Source of the DNA: CATQHP01 sp965214915
Lineage (GTDB): Bacteria; Acidobacteriota; Terriglobia; Bryobacterales; UBA6623
Direction: 5' to 3'
Length of the DNA stretch: 64,000 bases
Assembly: GCA_965214915.1 (NCBI GenBank)
Contig: CBDCCP010000001.1
Span: forward strand, 372,001 to 436,000
Part shown: in pieces, positions 42,124 to 50,490 of the stretch
How positions within the stretch are numbered: the first letter of the stretch is position 1
How the letters are laid out: the number at the start of each line of letters is the position of its first letter
The notes under the pieces: model-generated
Told to the model about the DNA's origin: nothing
Database searches by the model: none
The model's input: the letters and a program-made list of their open reading frames with translations, nothing else
Made by a program: the position numbers and the translations under genes

Positions 42124-42731
42124 AGCGCGGCCTCCGAGACGACATTGACGCCGGCCGCGGCCATTTCTTCCCAAGCGCGGGAGATGTCGCCGGGTTCCAG
42201 TTCGATGCCGCGGCAGCCCTCGCGGATCACATGGGCGCGCAGACCGAGGCCGACGGCGTCCAGCGCGCTGAACTTGACGCAATAGTCGGTAGCGAGCCCC
42301 ATCAGGTAGATTTCATCGCCCCCGACGCCCTGCAGGCGCTTATGCAGCCCGGTCGCCCGCCGATGCGCGTTATCGAAGAACGCGCTGTAGCTGTCGAGCA
42401 GGCGGTCGCTGCCTTTTCGAATGACCGCGTCGATCCGGTCGATGTCCAGGCCGCGATGCAACTCGGCGCCCGCCGTCTCTTGCACGCAGTGGTCGGGCCA
42501 TAGCGTCTGTTGCAGTCCGTCAAGCTCGATCGCGTCGCCGGGCGATTTACCCGGGTGCTGCGAGGCGAAGCTGAGGTGATCGGCCGGATGCCAATCCTGC
42601 GTGGCGATAACATGCTCGAAGCGTCGAGCCAAGCGGTTCGCCGCCGCGACGACTTCGTCTCCTCTCGGCACGGCGAGCGCGCCGCCGGGCATGAAGTCGT
42701 TCTGGAGATCGACCAAAATCAGGGCTTTCAT
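42120..42731 (-). CDS. pncA: Nicotinamidase / isochorismatase family hydrolase
   Basis: 203 aa from ATG 42731, whose ATGA overlaps the galU stop. The catalytic triad is visible: Asp8 (LVDLQNDFMPGGAL), Lys106 (VIRKGSD) and Cys151 (ATDYCVKFSALDA). The metal site reads QDWHPADH (Asp46, His48) with His81 in WPDHC. This set fits nicotinamidase, which turns nicotinamide into nicotinate for NAD salvage. It overlaps genes on both sides by 4 bp. Confidence 0.9.
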   Translation of the reverse strand: MKALILVDLQNDFMPGGALAVPRGDEVVAAANRLARRFEHVIATQDWHPADHLSFASQHPGKSPGDAIELDGLQQTLWPDHCVQETAGAELHRGLDIDRIDAVIRKGSDRLLDSYSAFFDNAHRRATGLHKRLQGVGGDEIYLMGLATDYCVKFSALDAVGLGLRAHVIREGCRGIELEPGDISRAWEEMAAAGVNVVSEAAL

Positions 42732-43606
42732 GCGCTCAGCAGCCTGGTCAAGTACTCGCGCACGCGGCCGCCGTGGTCCGGATCGGCGAGAGCGAAGTCG
42801 ATAAACGTTTCGAAGTAACTCGGAATGTTGCCGATGTCGTAGCGTTTCTCCGCAGGCTCGAGCTTGACCCCCACGACGCGGCGGCCGCTTTCGCAGATCA
42901 TGCGGATGGCGTCGGTCAACTGAATTTCGCCGCCTGCATCGAGCTCGACGCGCCGCAGCATGTCGAAAATAACGGGGGCGAAGACGTAGCGTCCGGCGAC
43001 CGCGAGACGGCTGGGGGCTTCCTCGGTGCGGGGTTTTTCGACAAGCGTGCCGACCGTAAACACGCCGCCGTCGGTTTCGGGCGCGACGATGCCATACAGC
43101 GAGACGTGTTCGAGAGGAACCTCCTCGACTGCGATCACCGCCGAGGCGTCGTGCTCTTCGTAAGCCGCCGCCATGCGTTCGCAGATCGTGGCGTTTCCGC
43201 GAGTCCCGATGATGGAATCGCCGAGCGCGACGATGAACGGGTCGTGTCCGGCGAAGGCTTCGCCGTGCAGAACCGCGTCTCCCAGTCCGCGCTGCACGCT
43301 TTGGCGCGTGTACCAGAAGTGCAGCCCCGATTGTTCGAAATCGATCTCTGCGATCAAATCGTTCTTGTTGGCTTGCCGCAAATGATCCATCAAAACCTGG
43401 TCGCGGTCGAAGTGATTTTCGATCGATGTCTTGTCGCGGCCGGTAATGAACAACAACTGCCGCACGCCGGAGCGGGCGAGTTCTTCGACCACGTACTGCA
43501 CGACCGGCTTCTTGGCGACCGGCAGCATTTCCTTGGGTTGCGATTTGGTCGCCGGCAACAGGCGGGTGCCCAAGCCCGCCACCGGTACGACGGCGTTGCG
43601 GATCAC
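42728..43606 (-). CDS. galU: UTP-glucose-1-phosphate uridylyltransferase
   Basis: 292 aa. The nucleotide-binding start is VVPVAGLGTRLLPATKSQPK with EMLPVAKKP, the GalU signature. Later, FIVALGDSIIG and GTLVEKPRTEEAPS are normal. It makes UDP-glucose, the source of envelope glucosyl units, upstream of pncA and the nudix gene in one operon. Its length equals that of typical bacterial GalU. Confidence 0.93.
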   Translation of the reverse strand: MIRNAVVPVAGLGTRLLPATKSQPKEMLPVAKKPVVQYVVEELARSGVRQLLFITGRDKTSIENHFDRDQVLMDHLRQANKNDLIAEIDFEQSGLHFWYTRQSVQRGLGDAVLHGEAFAGHDPFIVALGDSIIGTRGNATICERMAAAYEEHDASAVIAVEEVPLEHVSLYGIVAPETDGGVFTVGTLVEKPRTEEAPSRLAVAGRYVFAPVIFDMLRRVELDAGGEIQLTDAIRMICESGRRVVGVKLEPAEKRYDIGNIPSYFETFIDFALADPDHGGRVREYLTRLLSA

Positions 43607-43671
43607 TCAACCAATCTATCAGACGGTTTTGGCCGGCCGGCGCGGCCCGGGAATCCACGATGGGGGGGCGC

Positions 43672-44472
43672 CTACAACGGGGCGCTTCGATTCCAGAAAT
43701 CGTCGAACAGGCTGCGCATTGCGGAAGCCAGGCTTTTATGCTCGAATACGAGCGCGGTAATCTGGGGGTGGCTGACGACCGGATCGTTCAGCGAAATCAT
43801 GCCGCTGCGGCTGTCGAACAGCGCCAGCTTCATGGGCACGTTCTTGCCCAACCGCACGTCCGCGCCCGCCTGTTGGAGCAGCTCCAACCTTTGCAATTGA
43901 TCCCGGCTGTTGACGACTTCGGAGTCGAACATCAGTTTGCAAATGGTTCCCTGATCGGCGCGGCTGCGGACCATCGGCTCGCGGACGGGATCGACGCCGT
44001 AAGGCGGCCGCGCGAATTCAAGGTATTCCGTCTCCGTCTGCCGCAGCAGGCGGTGATATTCTTCGACGATTTGCCGCGTGTCGGCCACGATCCGCAGATA
44101 ATCGAGCGGACCTTGGCCCTGGTTGCCGTATTCGAATACGGCCGCCAAGTCGTCGCTGACGACTTTCGCCAGGCGCTGGCGGTCTCTCCACTCGCGCTGG
44201 AACGATTCGCGCTTGCGGGTGAGGTAGCCGTCGAGCGCCAGCCTGGGCTCCACGGCCGAAAACTGCTTGGCCTTGCCCTGAACCACGCGGACGAACCCCT
44301 TTTCGACCAAGCTGTCGAGCACTTCGTAAATCTTCTGGCGGGGGATTTCGGCCCGCCCCGCGACTTCCAGAGCCTTGAAGTGCGAGTGGCCGATCAAAAC
44401 CAGATAGGCGCGGGATTCGTAGGCGTTCAAGCCGACATCCTGAAGCCTGCGCGCGTGGATCTCGAGTTCCAA
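43672..44472 (-). CDS. TrmB-like transcriptional regulator
   Basis: 266 aa if it starts with TTG at 44472; the family usually begins just before a wHTH such as RRLQDVGLNAYESRAYLVLI here. The winged helix continues with FKALEVAGRAEIPRQKIYEV and LVEKGFVRVVQGKAKQF. A helical linker with KRESFQREWRDRQRLAKVV leads to the C-terminal PLD-like regulatory domain (EYHRLLRQTETEYLEFARP, KLALFDSRSG). TrmB proteins sense sugars or other ligands. No ATG is available near this position; upstream in-frame sequence is Arg/Pro-rich and unlikely to be coding. Confidence 0.8.
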   Translation of the reverse strand: MELEIHARRLQDVGLNAYESRAYLVLIGHSHFKALEVAGRAEIPRQKIYEVLDSLVEKGFVRVVQGKAKQFSAVEPRLALDGYLTRKRESFQREWRDRQRLAKVVSDDLAAVFEYGNQGQGPLDYLRIVADTRQIVEEYHRLLRQTETEYLEFARPPYGVDPVREPMVRSRADQGTICKLMFDSEVVNSRDQLQRLELLQQAGADVRLGKNVPMKLALFDSRSGMISLNDPVVSHPQITALVFEHKSLASAMRSLFDDFWNRSAPL

Positions 44473-44481
44473 CTTCTTTGA

Positions 44482-44487
44482 ATTATA
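44482..44487 (-). promoter_or_regulatory. Possible -10 box for the TrmB-like gene
   Basis: TATAAT on the minus strand (44487-44482), with about 10 bp to the TTG at 44472. A transcript starting from it would have almost no leader. The surrounding DNA is GC-rich, so this perfect -10 hexamer stands out, but no convincing -35 box is present 17 bp upstream. Confidence 0.3.
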
Positions 44488-44554
44488 GCCGAATTTGCAG
44501 CCTCCGGCGCGGAACTGCGATCCACGAGGACAGTCCGGGGGAAAAGCGCGGCGG

Positions 44555-45595
44555 TTAGTTCGGAATCGCAGCCGGCGGAAAGTAGCCGCGCCGGTGGAAA
44601 ACCTGAATCTCGGCGCCCAGGTCCACATTGACCTTGATCGTGCGGAATGTCCGGTCGGTAAACGGCTTGCGCGGGACATAGCCGAGGATGTACTGGCTCT
44701 GCACGTTGCCCGCCACGGCCAGAATCGCCTGATATAGAGCCGAGAGTTGGGCCGCCGCGTAGCCGCCGGTGCCGACCTCGTACTGATAATTTCCGGCGTC
44801 CTGAGGCTTGGAGAGATAGCCGGCGATATCTTTGTGGACCTTTTGCAGAGGCCGCACGACGCGGCCGCCGGTCGCCCGCGTCAGGCGCACGAGATTTTCT
44901 TCGGAGGACTCGTGAAAACCCCAGCCGACGGTGCTCACGGCGTAGATCGTGACTTGGTGCAACTGTGCTTCGTAGATGACTTCTTCGATGGATCGCTTGC
45001 TGGCGTTGTCGTGGCCGTCGCCGATCACCACGATCACTTTCCGCGGCTCGCTCGCGCCCTGATAGGGTTGCGAGGCCAGCTTGTCGCGGCAGGCCCGGTA
45101 AATCGCGTCGAGCATCGAGCTTCCGCCGCCGTGCTTGAGGTTTTCCATGCTCTCGGTGAGGGTGACGGGGTCGTTCGTGAAATCCACCAACTCGTCGACT
45201 TCCGTGTGGTATCCGAACAGAAAACCCTTGTTCTTGCCGCCTTCGGGAACGAGCAGCCAGGCCAAGTCGCCGATCGATTCCTGATAGGTCTTGTAATAGA
45301 GCCGCGCGGTGTTGCTGAGATCGACGATGAAGCCGGTATGCAGGGGCGGTTTCTTCTCCTCTTCGACGCTGCGGGTAAAGTAGCGGATCTCCACGGATTC
45401 GCCGTCCTCGCGGACATCGAAATCGCTCTTGTCGAGGTCGATGACGAATTTGCCGCCGGGGTCCGTGACGGTGACGGGCAGGTTGACGACGTTGACCTCG
45501 ACCGTGATCGTGCTCGGATCGACGTTAGCGTCTTCCTGGCCGATTAAAGGCGCGGCGCAAAGGACCGCTGCCGACAAGAAAGCCCCTGAGCGCAT
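44555..45595 (-). CDS. Secreted VWFA-type protein (Acidobacterial VWFA-related family)
   Basis: 346 aa with a signal peptide (MRSGAFLSAAVLCAAPLIGQ). A beta-rich N-terminal domain (ITVEVNVVNLPVTVTDPGGK, KSDFDVREDGESVEI) leads to the von Willebrand A domain: FIVDLSNTARL (MIDAS-type DxSxT), GGGSSMLDAIYRAC, and KVIVVIGDGHDNASKRS. The end has YILGYVPRKPFTDRTFRTIK. This exact layout is the 'VWFA-related Acidobacterial domain' family, expanded in Acidobacteria and the main taxonomic clue in the window. It probably binds protein partners outside the membrane. Confidence 0.9.
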   Translation of the reverse strand: MRSGAFLSAAVLCAAPLIGQEDANVDPSTITVEVNVVNLPVTVTDPGGKFVIDLDKSDFDVREDGESVEIRYFTRSVEEEKKPPLHTGFIVDLSNTARLYYKTYQESIGDLAWLLVPEGGKNKGFLFGYHTEVDELVDFTNDPVTLTESMENLKHGGGSSMLDAIYRACRDKLASQPYQGASEPRKVIVVIGDGHDNASKRSIEEVIYEAQLHQVTIYAVSTVGWGFHESSEENLVRLTRATGGRVVRPLQKVHKDIAGYLSKPQDAGNYQYEVGTGGYAAAQLSALYQAILAVAGNVQSQYILGYVPRKPFTDRTFRTIKVNVDLGAEIQVFHRRGYFPPAAIPN

Positions 45596-45684
45596 GACGC
45601 CATCATTCTAGCGCAGTGGACGCGGGCGCTTGTGGGTTGGCCGCAAATGGATTCAGTGCGGCCGTTTCGCCAAGTCGAGCGGTT

Positions 45685-46117
45685 CCGCGTTTCCAGCCCG
45701 CCGCCCGAAGTCCACACCGCAAAGGTAGCGCTGCTGCACACCAGCCCCAGCGCCATCCAGGCAACCAGTCCCCGGGGGGGACAGCGAGGGCAGGCGAAAG
45801 ACCTGCCACACCATCGCGCCGAGGGTCCCGGCGGTGAAGACCACCGACAGCCACGGGGCCGCTTGCTCCGGCGCCACGCCCAGCACGCGCCGGATGGCCG
45901 CCAGTTCCAGCACCCACAGGAAATTGGAATAGCCCTCGACGTATTCGCCTGGATTGAAGACCAGGCCGTAGCCTTCGAGCAAGTTGCGGGCGTAGCGGAA
46001 GCTGATGAAAGCGTCGTCGGTCAAAAACCACGCAACAGCAGAGAGCCAACCCAGTAGCGCCAACCACGGCAAATGCAACAGGATTACGCACCCGTTTCGG
46101 ATGCCATCCACTTTCAT
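45685..46117 (-). pseudogene. Truncated N-terminus of a GT-C membrane glycosyltransferase
   Basis: From ATG 46117 the frame reads LGWLSAVAWFLTDDAFISFR then YARNLLEGYGLVFNPGEYVE, the N-terminal membrane helix and acidic DDAFISFRYARN motif of GT-C mannosyl/arabinosyltransferases. At a run of seven G (45774-45780) the sequence shifts: the continuation WMALGLVCSSATFAVWTSGG is found in another frame and then stops matching after about residue 145. A complete protein would be about 500-700 aa, so even with the shift repaired this is a remnant. It is the third transferase start of the region. Confidence 0.75.
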
Positions 46118-46151
46118 TGGGGATCGTCCACGCCGCAATTCCGCAGTTCGC

Positions 46152-48971
46152 TCAATTCGACAATCTCAAAATCATGTTGTCCACCCCGTCCGCGCTGTGC
46201 CGCGTCAGCATGACATGGTCCAGCATGATGTGTCCCCAGTCGCCGGTTTCGTCGTCGAATAACTCCAGTTGCAGACGCTTGCCGGCAACCTCGGCCAAGG
46301 AATAGACAACCGCCTCGAACCTCTCGCTGTTCTTGCCGCGCCAGACCGCAGTTTCCTCGCCGTCGGCCAACAGGCGCAGCCCGACACCGCCCCCCGAGCC
46401 CCCGGCAATCAAGAAAGCGAGATGTCGATCGGCCCTCGCGGTGAACTCCGGCGAGAGCGCCCGTCCGGTGACCCGGTTTCCCTTGTCAGGATGGAAGGTA
46501 GTGAGGAAACCCGGGCCGAAGTTGCCGCTGATCGGCTGCTGGCCTTTGTAGCGCTCATGCCGGCCATGGTTCGTGACCGCTTCGCCTTCCGGAAGCCAGC
46601 CGTCGAATCCGGCCTCGAAGCTCGCCGGCGCCTGCCCGCTCAGCATGACATGGTCCAGCATGATGTGTCCCCAGCCGCCGGTTTCGTCGTCGAATAACTC
46701 CAGTTGCAGACGCTTGCCGGCGACCTCGGCCAGGGAATAGAAAACCGTCTCGAACCTCTCGCTGTTCTTGCCGCGCCAGACCGCAGCTTCCTCGCCGTCG
46801 GCCAACAGACGCAGCCCGACACCGCTCCCCGCGCCCCCGGCAATCAAGAAAGCGAGGTGTTGATCGGCCCTCGCGGCGAACTCCGGCGAGAGCGCCCGTC
46901 CAGTGACCCGGTTTCCCTTGTCAGGGTGGAAGGTGGTCAGGAAACCCGGACCGAAGTTGCCGCTGATCGGCTGCTGGCCTTTGTAGCGCTCATGCCGGCC
47001 ATGGTTCGTGACCGCTTCGCCTTTCGGAAGCCAGCCGTCGAATCCGGCCTCGAAGTTCGCCGGCGCCTGCCCGCTCAGCATGACATGGTCCAGCATGATG
47101 TGTCCCCAGCCGCCGGTTTCGTCGTCGAATAACTCCAGTTGCAGACGCTTGCCGGCGACCTCGGCCAGGGAATAGAAAACCGTCTCGAACCTCTCGCTGT
47201 TCTTGCCGCGCCAGACCGCAGCTTCCTCGCCGTCGGCCAACAGACGCAGCCCGACACCGCTCCCCGCGCCCCCGGCAATCAAGAAAGCGAGGTGTTGATC
47301 GGCCCTCGCAGCGAACTCCGGCGAGAGCGCCCGTCCAGTGACCCGGTTTCCCTTGTCAGGGTGGAAGGTGGTCAGGAAACCCGGACCGAAGTTGCCGTCG
47401 ATCGGCTGCTGGCCTTTGTAGCGCTCATGCCGGCCATGGTTCGTGACCGCTTCGCCTTTCGGAAGCCAGCCGTCGAATCCGGCCTCGAAGTTCGCCGGCG
47501 CCTGCCCGCTCAGCATGACATGGTCCAGCATGATGTGTCCCCAGCCGCCGGTTTCGTCGTCGAATAACTCCAGTTGCAGACGCTTGCCGGCGACCTCGGC
47601 CAGGGAATAGAAAACCGTCTCGAACCTCTCGCTGTTCTTGCCGCGCCAGACCGCAGCTTCCTCGCCGTCGGCCAACAGACGCAGCCCGACACCGCTCCCC
47701 GCGCCCCCGGCAATCAAGAAAGCGAGGTGTTGATCGGCCCTCGCGGCGAACTCCGGCGAGAGCGCCCGTCCGGTGACCCGGTCTCCCTTGTCAGGGTGGA
47801 AGGTGGTCAGGAAACCCGGACCGAAGTTGCCGCCGATCGGCTGCTGGCCTTTGTAGCGCTCATGCCGGCTATGGTTCGTGACCGCTTCGCCTTCCGGAAG
47901 CCAGCCGTCGAATCCGGCCTCGAAGCTCGCCGGCGCCTGCCCGCTCAGCATGACATGGTCCAGCATGATGTGTCCCCAGCCGCCGGTTTCGTCGTCGAAT
48001 AACTCCAATTGCAGACGCTTGCCGGCGACCTCGGCCAAGGAATAGACAACCGCCTCGAACCTCTCAGTGTTCCTGCCGCGCCAGACCGCAGCTTCCTCGC
48101 CGTCGGCCAACAGACGCAGCCCGACACCGCTCCCCGCGCCCCCGGCAATCAAAAAAGCGAGATGTTGATCGGCCCTCGCGGCGAACTCCGGCGAGAGCGC
48201 CCGTCCGGTGACCCGGTCTCCCTTGTCAGGGTGGAAGGTGGTCAGGAAACCCGGACCGAAGTTGCCGCCGATCGGCTGCTGGCCTTTGTAGCGCTCATGC
48301 CGGCTATGGTTCGTGACCGCTTCGCCTTCCGGAAGCCAGCCGTCGAATCCGGCCTCGAAGCTCGCCGGCGCCTGCCCGCTCAGCATGACATGGTCCAGCA
48401 TGATGTGTCCCCAGCCGCCGGTTTCGTCGTCGAATAACTCCAATTGCAGACGCTTGCCGGCGACCTCGGCCAAGGAATAGACAACCGCCTCGAACCTCTC
48501 AGTGTTCCTGCCGCGCCAGACCGCAGCTTCCTCGCCGTCGGCCAACAGACGCAGCCCGACACCGCTCCCCGCGCCCCCGGCAATCAAAAAAGCGAGATGT
48601 TGATCGGCCCTCGCGGCGAACTCCGGCGAGAGCGCCCGTCCGGTGACCCGGTCTCCCTTGTCAGGGTGGAAGGTGGTCAGGAAACCCGGACCGAAGTTGC
48701 CGCCGATCGGCTGCTGGCCTTTGTAGCGCTCATGCCGGCCATGGTTCGTGACCGCTTCGCCTTCCGGAAGCCAGCCGTCGAATCCGGCCTCGAAGTCCGC
48801 CATCGCCTGCTCGCCAAGATAGAAATAGTAGAAAGAGTCGTCCTTGTTCGCATCGCGGATGAGATTGATGAGGTCGAAGCCCGCGAGCATATGCCAGGCA
48901 AATCCCACCCCGCAGGCCAGAATGCCGCCGAGGAACAGGACGAACAGCGCGCTGCGCAACGGGGCGGACAA
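46152..48971 (-). CDS. Chimeric protein: GT-C N-terminus plus six 145-aa lectin-like repeats
   Basis: 939 aa. Residues 1-59 (PLRSALFVLFLGGILACGVG, FDLINLIRDANKDDSFYYF) match the first membrane helix and DDSFYYF loop of the transferase at 51761-53851. Instead of the rest of that enzyme there are six tandem units of exactly 145 residues, each FEAGFDGWLPEGEAVTNH... through GGWGHIMLDHVMLSGQAPAS. The units resemble the beta-sandwich that often sits at the C-terminus of related glycosyltransferases. After the last unit only about 10 residues follow. The frame is intact through all copies. It may be an anchored glycan-binding protein, or a recently expanded, non-functional chimera. Confidence 0.75.
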   Translation of the reverse strand: MSAPLRSALFVLFLGGILACGVGFAWHMLAGFDLINLIRDANKDDSFYYFYLGEQAMADFEAGFDGWLPEGEAVTNHGRHERYKGQQPIGGNFGPGFLTTFHPDKGDRVTGRALSPEFAARADQHLAFLIAGGAGSGVGLRLLADGEEAAVWRGRNTERFEAVVYSLAEVAGKRLQLELFDDETGGWGHIMLDHVMLSGQAPASFEAGFDGWLPEGEAVTNHSRHERYKGQQPIGGNFGPGFLTTFHPDKGDRVTGRALSPEFAARADQHLAFLIAGGAGSGVGLRLLADGEEAAVWRGRNTERFEAVVYSLAEVAGKRLQLELFDDETGGWGHIMLDHVMLSGQAPASFEAGFDGWLPEGEAVTNHSRHERYKGQQPIGGNFGPGFLTTFHPDKGDRVTGRALSPEFAARADQHLAFLIAGGAGSGVGLRLLADGEEAAVWRGKNSERFETVFYSLAEVAGKRLQLELFDDETGGWGHIMLDHVMLSGQAPANFEAGFDGWLPKGEAVTNHGRHERYKGQQPIDGNFGPGFLTTFHPDKGNRVTGRALSPEFAARADQHLAFLIAGGAGSGVGLRLLADGEEAAVWRGKNSERFETVFYSLAEVAGKRLQLELFDDETGGWGHIMLDHVMLSGQAPANFEAGFDGWLPKGEAVTNHGRHERYKGQQPISGNFGPGFLTTFHPDKGNRVTGRALSPEFAARADQHLAFLIAGGAGSGVGLRLLADGEEAAVWRGKNSERFETVFYSLAEVAGKRLQLELFDDETGGWGHIMLDHVMLSGQAPASFEAGFDGWLPEGEAVTNHGRHERYKGQQPISGNFGPGFLTTFHPDKGNRVTGRALSPEFTARADRHLAFLIAGGSGGGVGLRLLADGEETAVWRGKNSERFEAVVYSLAEVAGKRLQLELFDDETGDWGHIMLDHVMLTRHSADGVDNMILRLSN
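46185..48794. repeat. Six tandem 435-bp units
   Basis: Units (minus strand) start at 48794, 48359, 47924, 47489, 47054 and 46619. They are nearly identical in DNA. Differences fall in blocks: units 1-3 have PIGGNF and DKGDRV, units 4-6 PIDGNF or PISGNF and DKGNRV; units 1-2 share GRNTERFEAVVYS, units 3-5 GKNSERFETVFYS, unit 6 GKNSERFEAVVYS; units 2 and 3 share NHS where the others have NHG. Such block sharing is what unequal crossing-over or gene conversion leaves. Confidence 0.93.
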
Positions 48972-49077
48972 GGCTATCCCACTCCCCGCGCACAGTCATA
49001 GCGGACAACGGGCGGCAAGGGCGCACCGGCGGTCATGCGACACAGCGTCGTTTGCACGGTCGTATTGCTCCTTTGTT

Positions 49078-49225
49078 CACAACCCGAGTCTCCGCGAGAG
49101 CGAAGGAACAAACTTAGGCGGCGCGCCGATGGGCGATCGCCTCGAGCAGCGCCGACGCACAGCAGAAAATCCAAAGCAAGATTATAGCCCTCCATGGGGA
49201 ATGACAGCAATGCATCCCCTGCGGG
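49078..49225 (-). pseudogene. 3' fragment of a second DprE1-like oxidase gene
   Basis: Minus-strand translation gives PAGDALLSFPMEGYNLALDF, almost the same as PAGEGLLSFPMEGYTLALDF of the intact oxidase at 53868-55202. About 80 residues are then missing, and the match resumes near the oxidase 3' end with DNA like the SRRLGL end and the start of the next gene. Together with the fragment at 49769-50075 it is one broken copy, split by the ISKra4 remnant. The 48972-49077 stretch holds the degenerate junction leading into the chimeric gene. Confidence 0.7.
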
Positions 49226-49399
49226 GTTGGCGGTTTGGCCTCCTTTCATCGACAGACGTGTCAACGGAGAAATGCGCCAAGAAAGTTTTGCTCCAGTGCA
49301 TGCCTGAGGGGGCTCCTTGACAAAAACCGCCGACCGCTTATCAACGGCAACTTTCTTTGCCGGCGGCGGCGCTTGTCCGGCGAGGCGGCGCAACGCGTT

Positions 49400-49738
49400 C
49401 GCAGCGCCCGCGAAAGCCGCCGCGCGCTGCGCCGCACTGCAATAGGGCCGCTTGGACCGCCTGCCGACTTCCCTGCACGCCCACGCCGCCGACTGCCTGC
49501 CCGCCTATGCGCCGAGTATGGGCAACGCAACCGCCGCCGCATGCGCTACACCGGCTTCCGCGCCGCCAACTTGTGCGTCGGCTCCGGCGTCGTCGAGTCT
49601 GCCTGCAAGTCCGCAGTCGCAACTCGCTTCAAACGCTCCGGCATGCACTGCGCCTCGACGGCGCAAACGCCGGCGGCGCTCTGCGCTGCCGCCTGCTCAG
49701 CGGCCGCCACGAAGACTTCCTGGAAAACCGCTCAGCAA
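49400..49738 (+). pseudogene. ISKra4-type transposase, C-terminal remnant
   Basis: The clearest part is 49514-49738 in the frame of 49235: NRRRMRYTGFRAANLCVGSG, VVESACKSAVATRFKRSGMH. This is the C-terminal signature of ISKra4 transposases (RMRY..FR..GL.VGSGVVE..CK...R.KRSGM). The N-terminal two thirds are missing. It is inserted in the second oxidase copy between the sequences encoding FGPTG (right) and PAGDALLSF (left), about 540 bp in all (49227-49768). Confidence 0.65.
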
Positions 49739-49768
49739 CGCCTCAAAATCCCAAAATCCGGCATACCC

Positions 49769-50075
49769 CCGGTGGGGCCGAACAACCTGAGCACCGCGAG
49801 GAACGAGCCCTGCCCGGCCGCGGCGATGCCGGTCGGACTCTCGCTCTTGGGCAGTACGCACTGGCGCTGCACGGATCCCCGCCGGCCGTAGAGACGGTTC
49901 CATGCCGCGGTCCGGTCGAGTGGAAAGAAAAACCGGTCGAAATGGACCCGCCACGCTCCGGCGCGCCCGCCCCAGCCGGCAGTACAGTTCGTTGAAGAGG
50001 CCGATCGGGGCCCGGTTGAGCAGCGCGGACGGCGCATCGACGAGAACTGTAAGCCTGCCCGCAGGCGCCTCTCGT
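49769..50075 (-). pseudogene. Middle fragment of a second DprE1-like oxidase gene
   Basis: Minus-strand reading gives VHFDRFFFPLDRTAAWNRLY then GRRGSVQRQCVLPKSESPTG and GQGSFLAVLRLFGPTG, compared with FEPFFFPLDRIETWNRLYGR and FVQYQCVLPKNESPAG of the intact gene. The upstream end loses similarity near 50075, and small frameshifts and a deletion (a missing ALLER-type segment) are present. It is the upstream part of the copy continued at 49078-49225. Confidence 0.75.
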
Positions 50076-50115
50076 CAGTGCAGTTTCGCGCCGGGCGTTC
50101 ATTTCGGCTTTCCGG

Positions 50116-50490
50116 TCACTTGCCTTCCCGGCGACGTCGAAGCTTGAATTCACCTTCCCAGGTGTTGTCGAAACCGCCTTCCACATGCACATACTGGCCG
50201 GTCCTGATCGCGGCGATGGCATATCCCGGGAGAGCGACATCCGCCAGGCACGCCCCGCCGAGTCTCATGCCATAGCTGTCGAAATTAAAGTCGAAGTTGT
50301 CGAAGCCGTACTGCTTTCGATGCGCGGGGAGATTATCCGCGTCAACCGGGTCCAAGTGGAGGAAGAAGGGTGCATCGACGTCACCCTCTCCGCACTGCTC
50401 CTTGACGTAGATGAGACTGTTTTCAATGAGATACACATCGTAGTCGGAGCGGATGACCGGCCGACGGTCGCCGATTAGGAATCTCGCCAC
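50116..50490 (-). CDS. Detached C-terminal domain of a GT-C membrane glycosyltransferase
   Basis: 124 aa. The sequence PVIRSDYDVYLIENSLIYVK, FFLHLDPVDADNLPAHRKQY and GFDNFDFNFDSYGMRLGGAC resembles the soluble C-terminal domain of bacterial membrane glycosyltransferases of this region, not a whole protein. Its ATG and first six residues (MARFLI) fall in the left inverted repeat of the adjacent IS, so the start is probably supplied by the insertion. It may be the severed end of the transferase at 51761-53851 or of another copy. It could be unexpressed. Confidence 0.55.
   Translation of the reverse strand: MARFLIGDRRPVIRSDYDVYLIENSLIYVKEQCGEGDVDAPFFLHLDPVDADNLPAHRKQYGFDNFDFNFDSYGMRLGGACLADVALPGYAIAAIRTGQYVHVEGGFDNTWEGEFKLRRRREGK

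Noticed and set aside
46185..48794. CRISPR-like array
   Set aside because: Units are 435 bp, adjacent and coding, with no short repeat-spacer pattern.
46269..49001. Repeated 142-aa plus-strand frames in the 435-bp array
   Set aside because: They repeat only because the DNA repeats; each is antisense to the lectin-like unit and lacks a family match.
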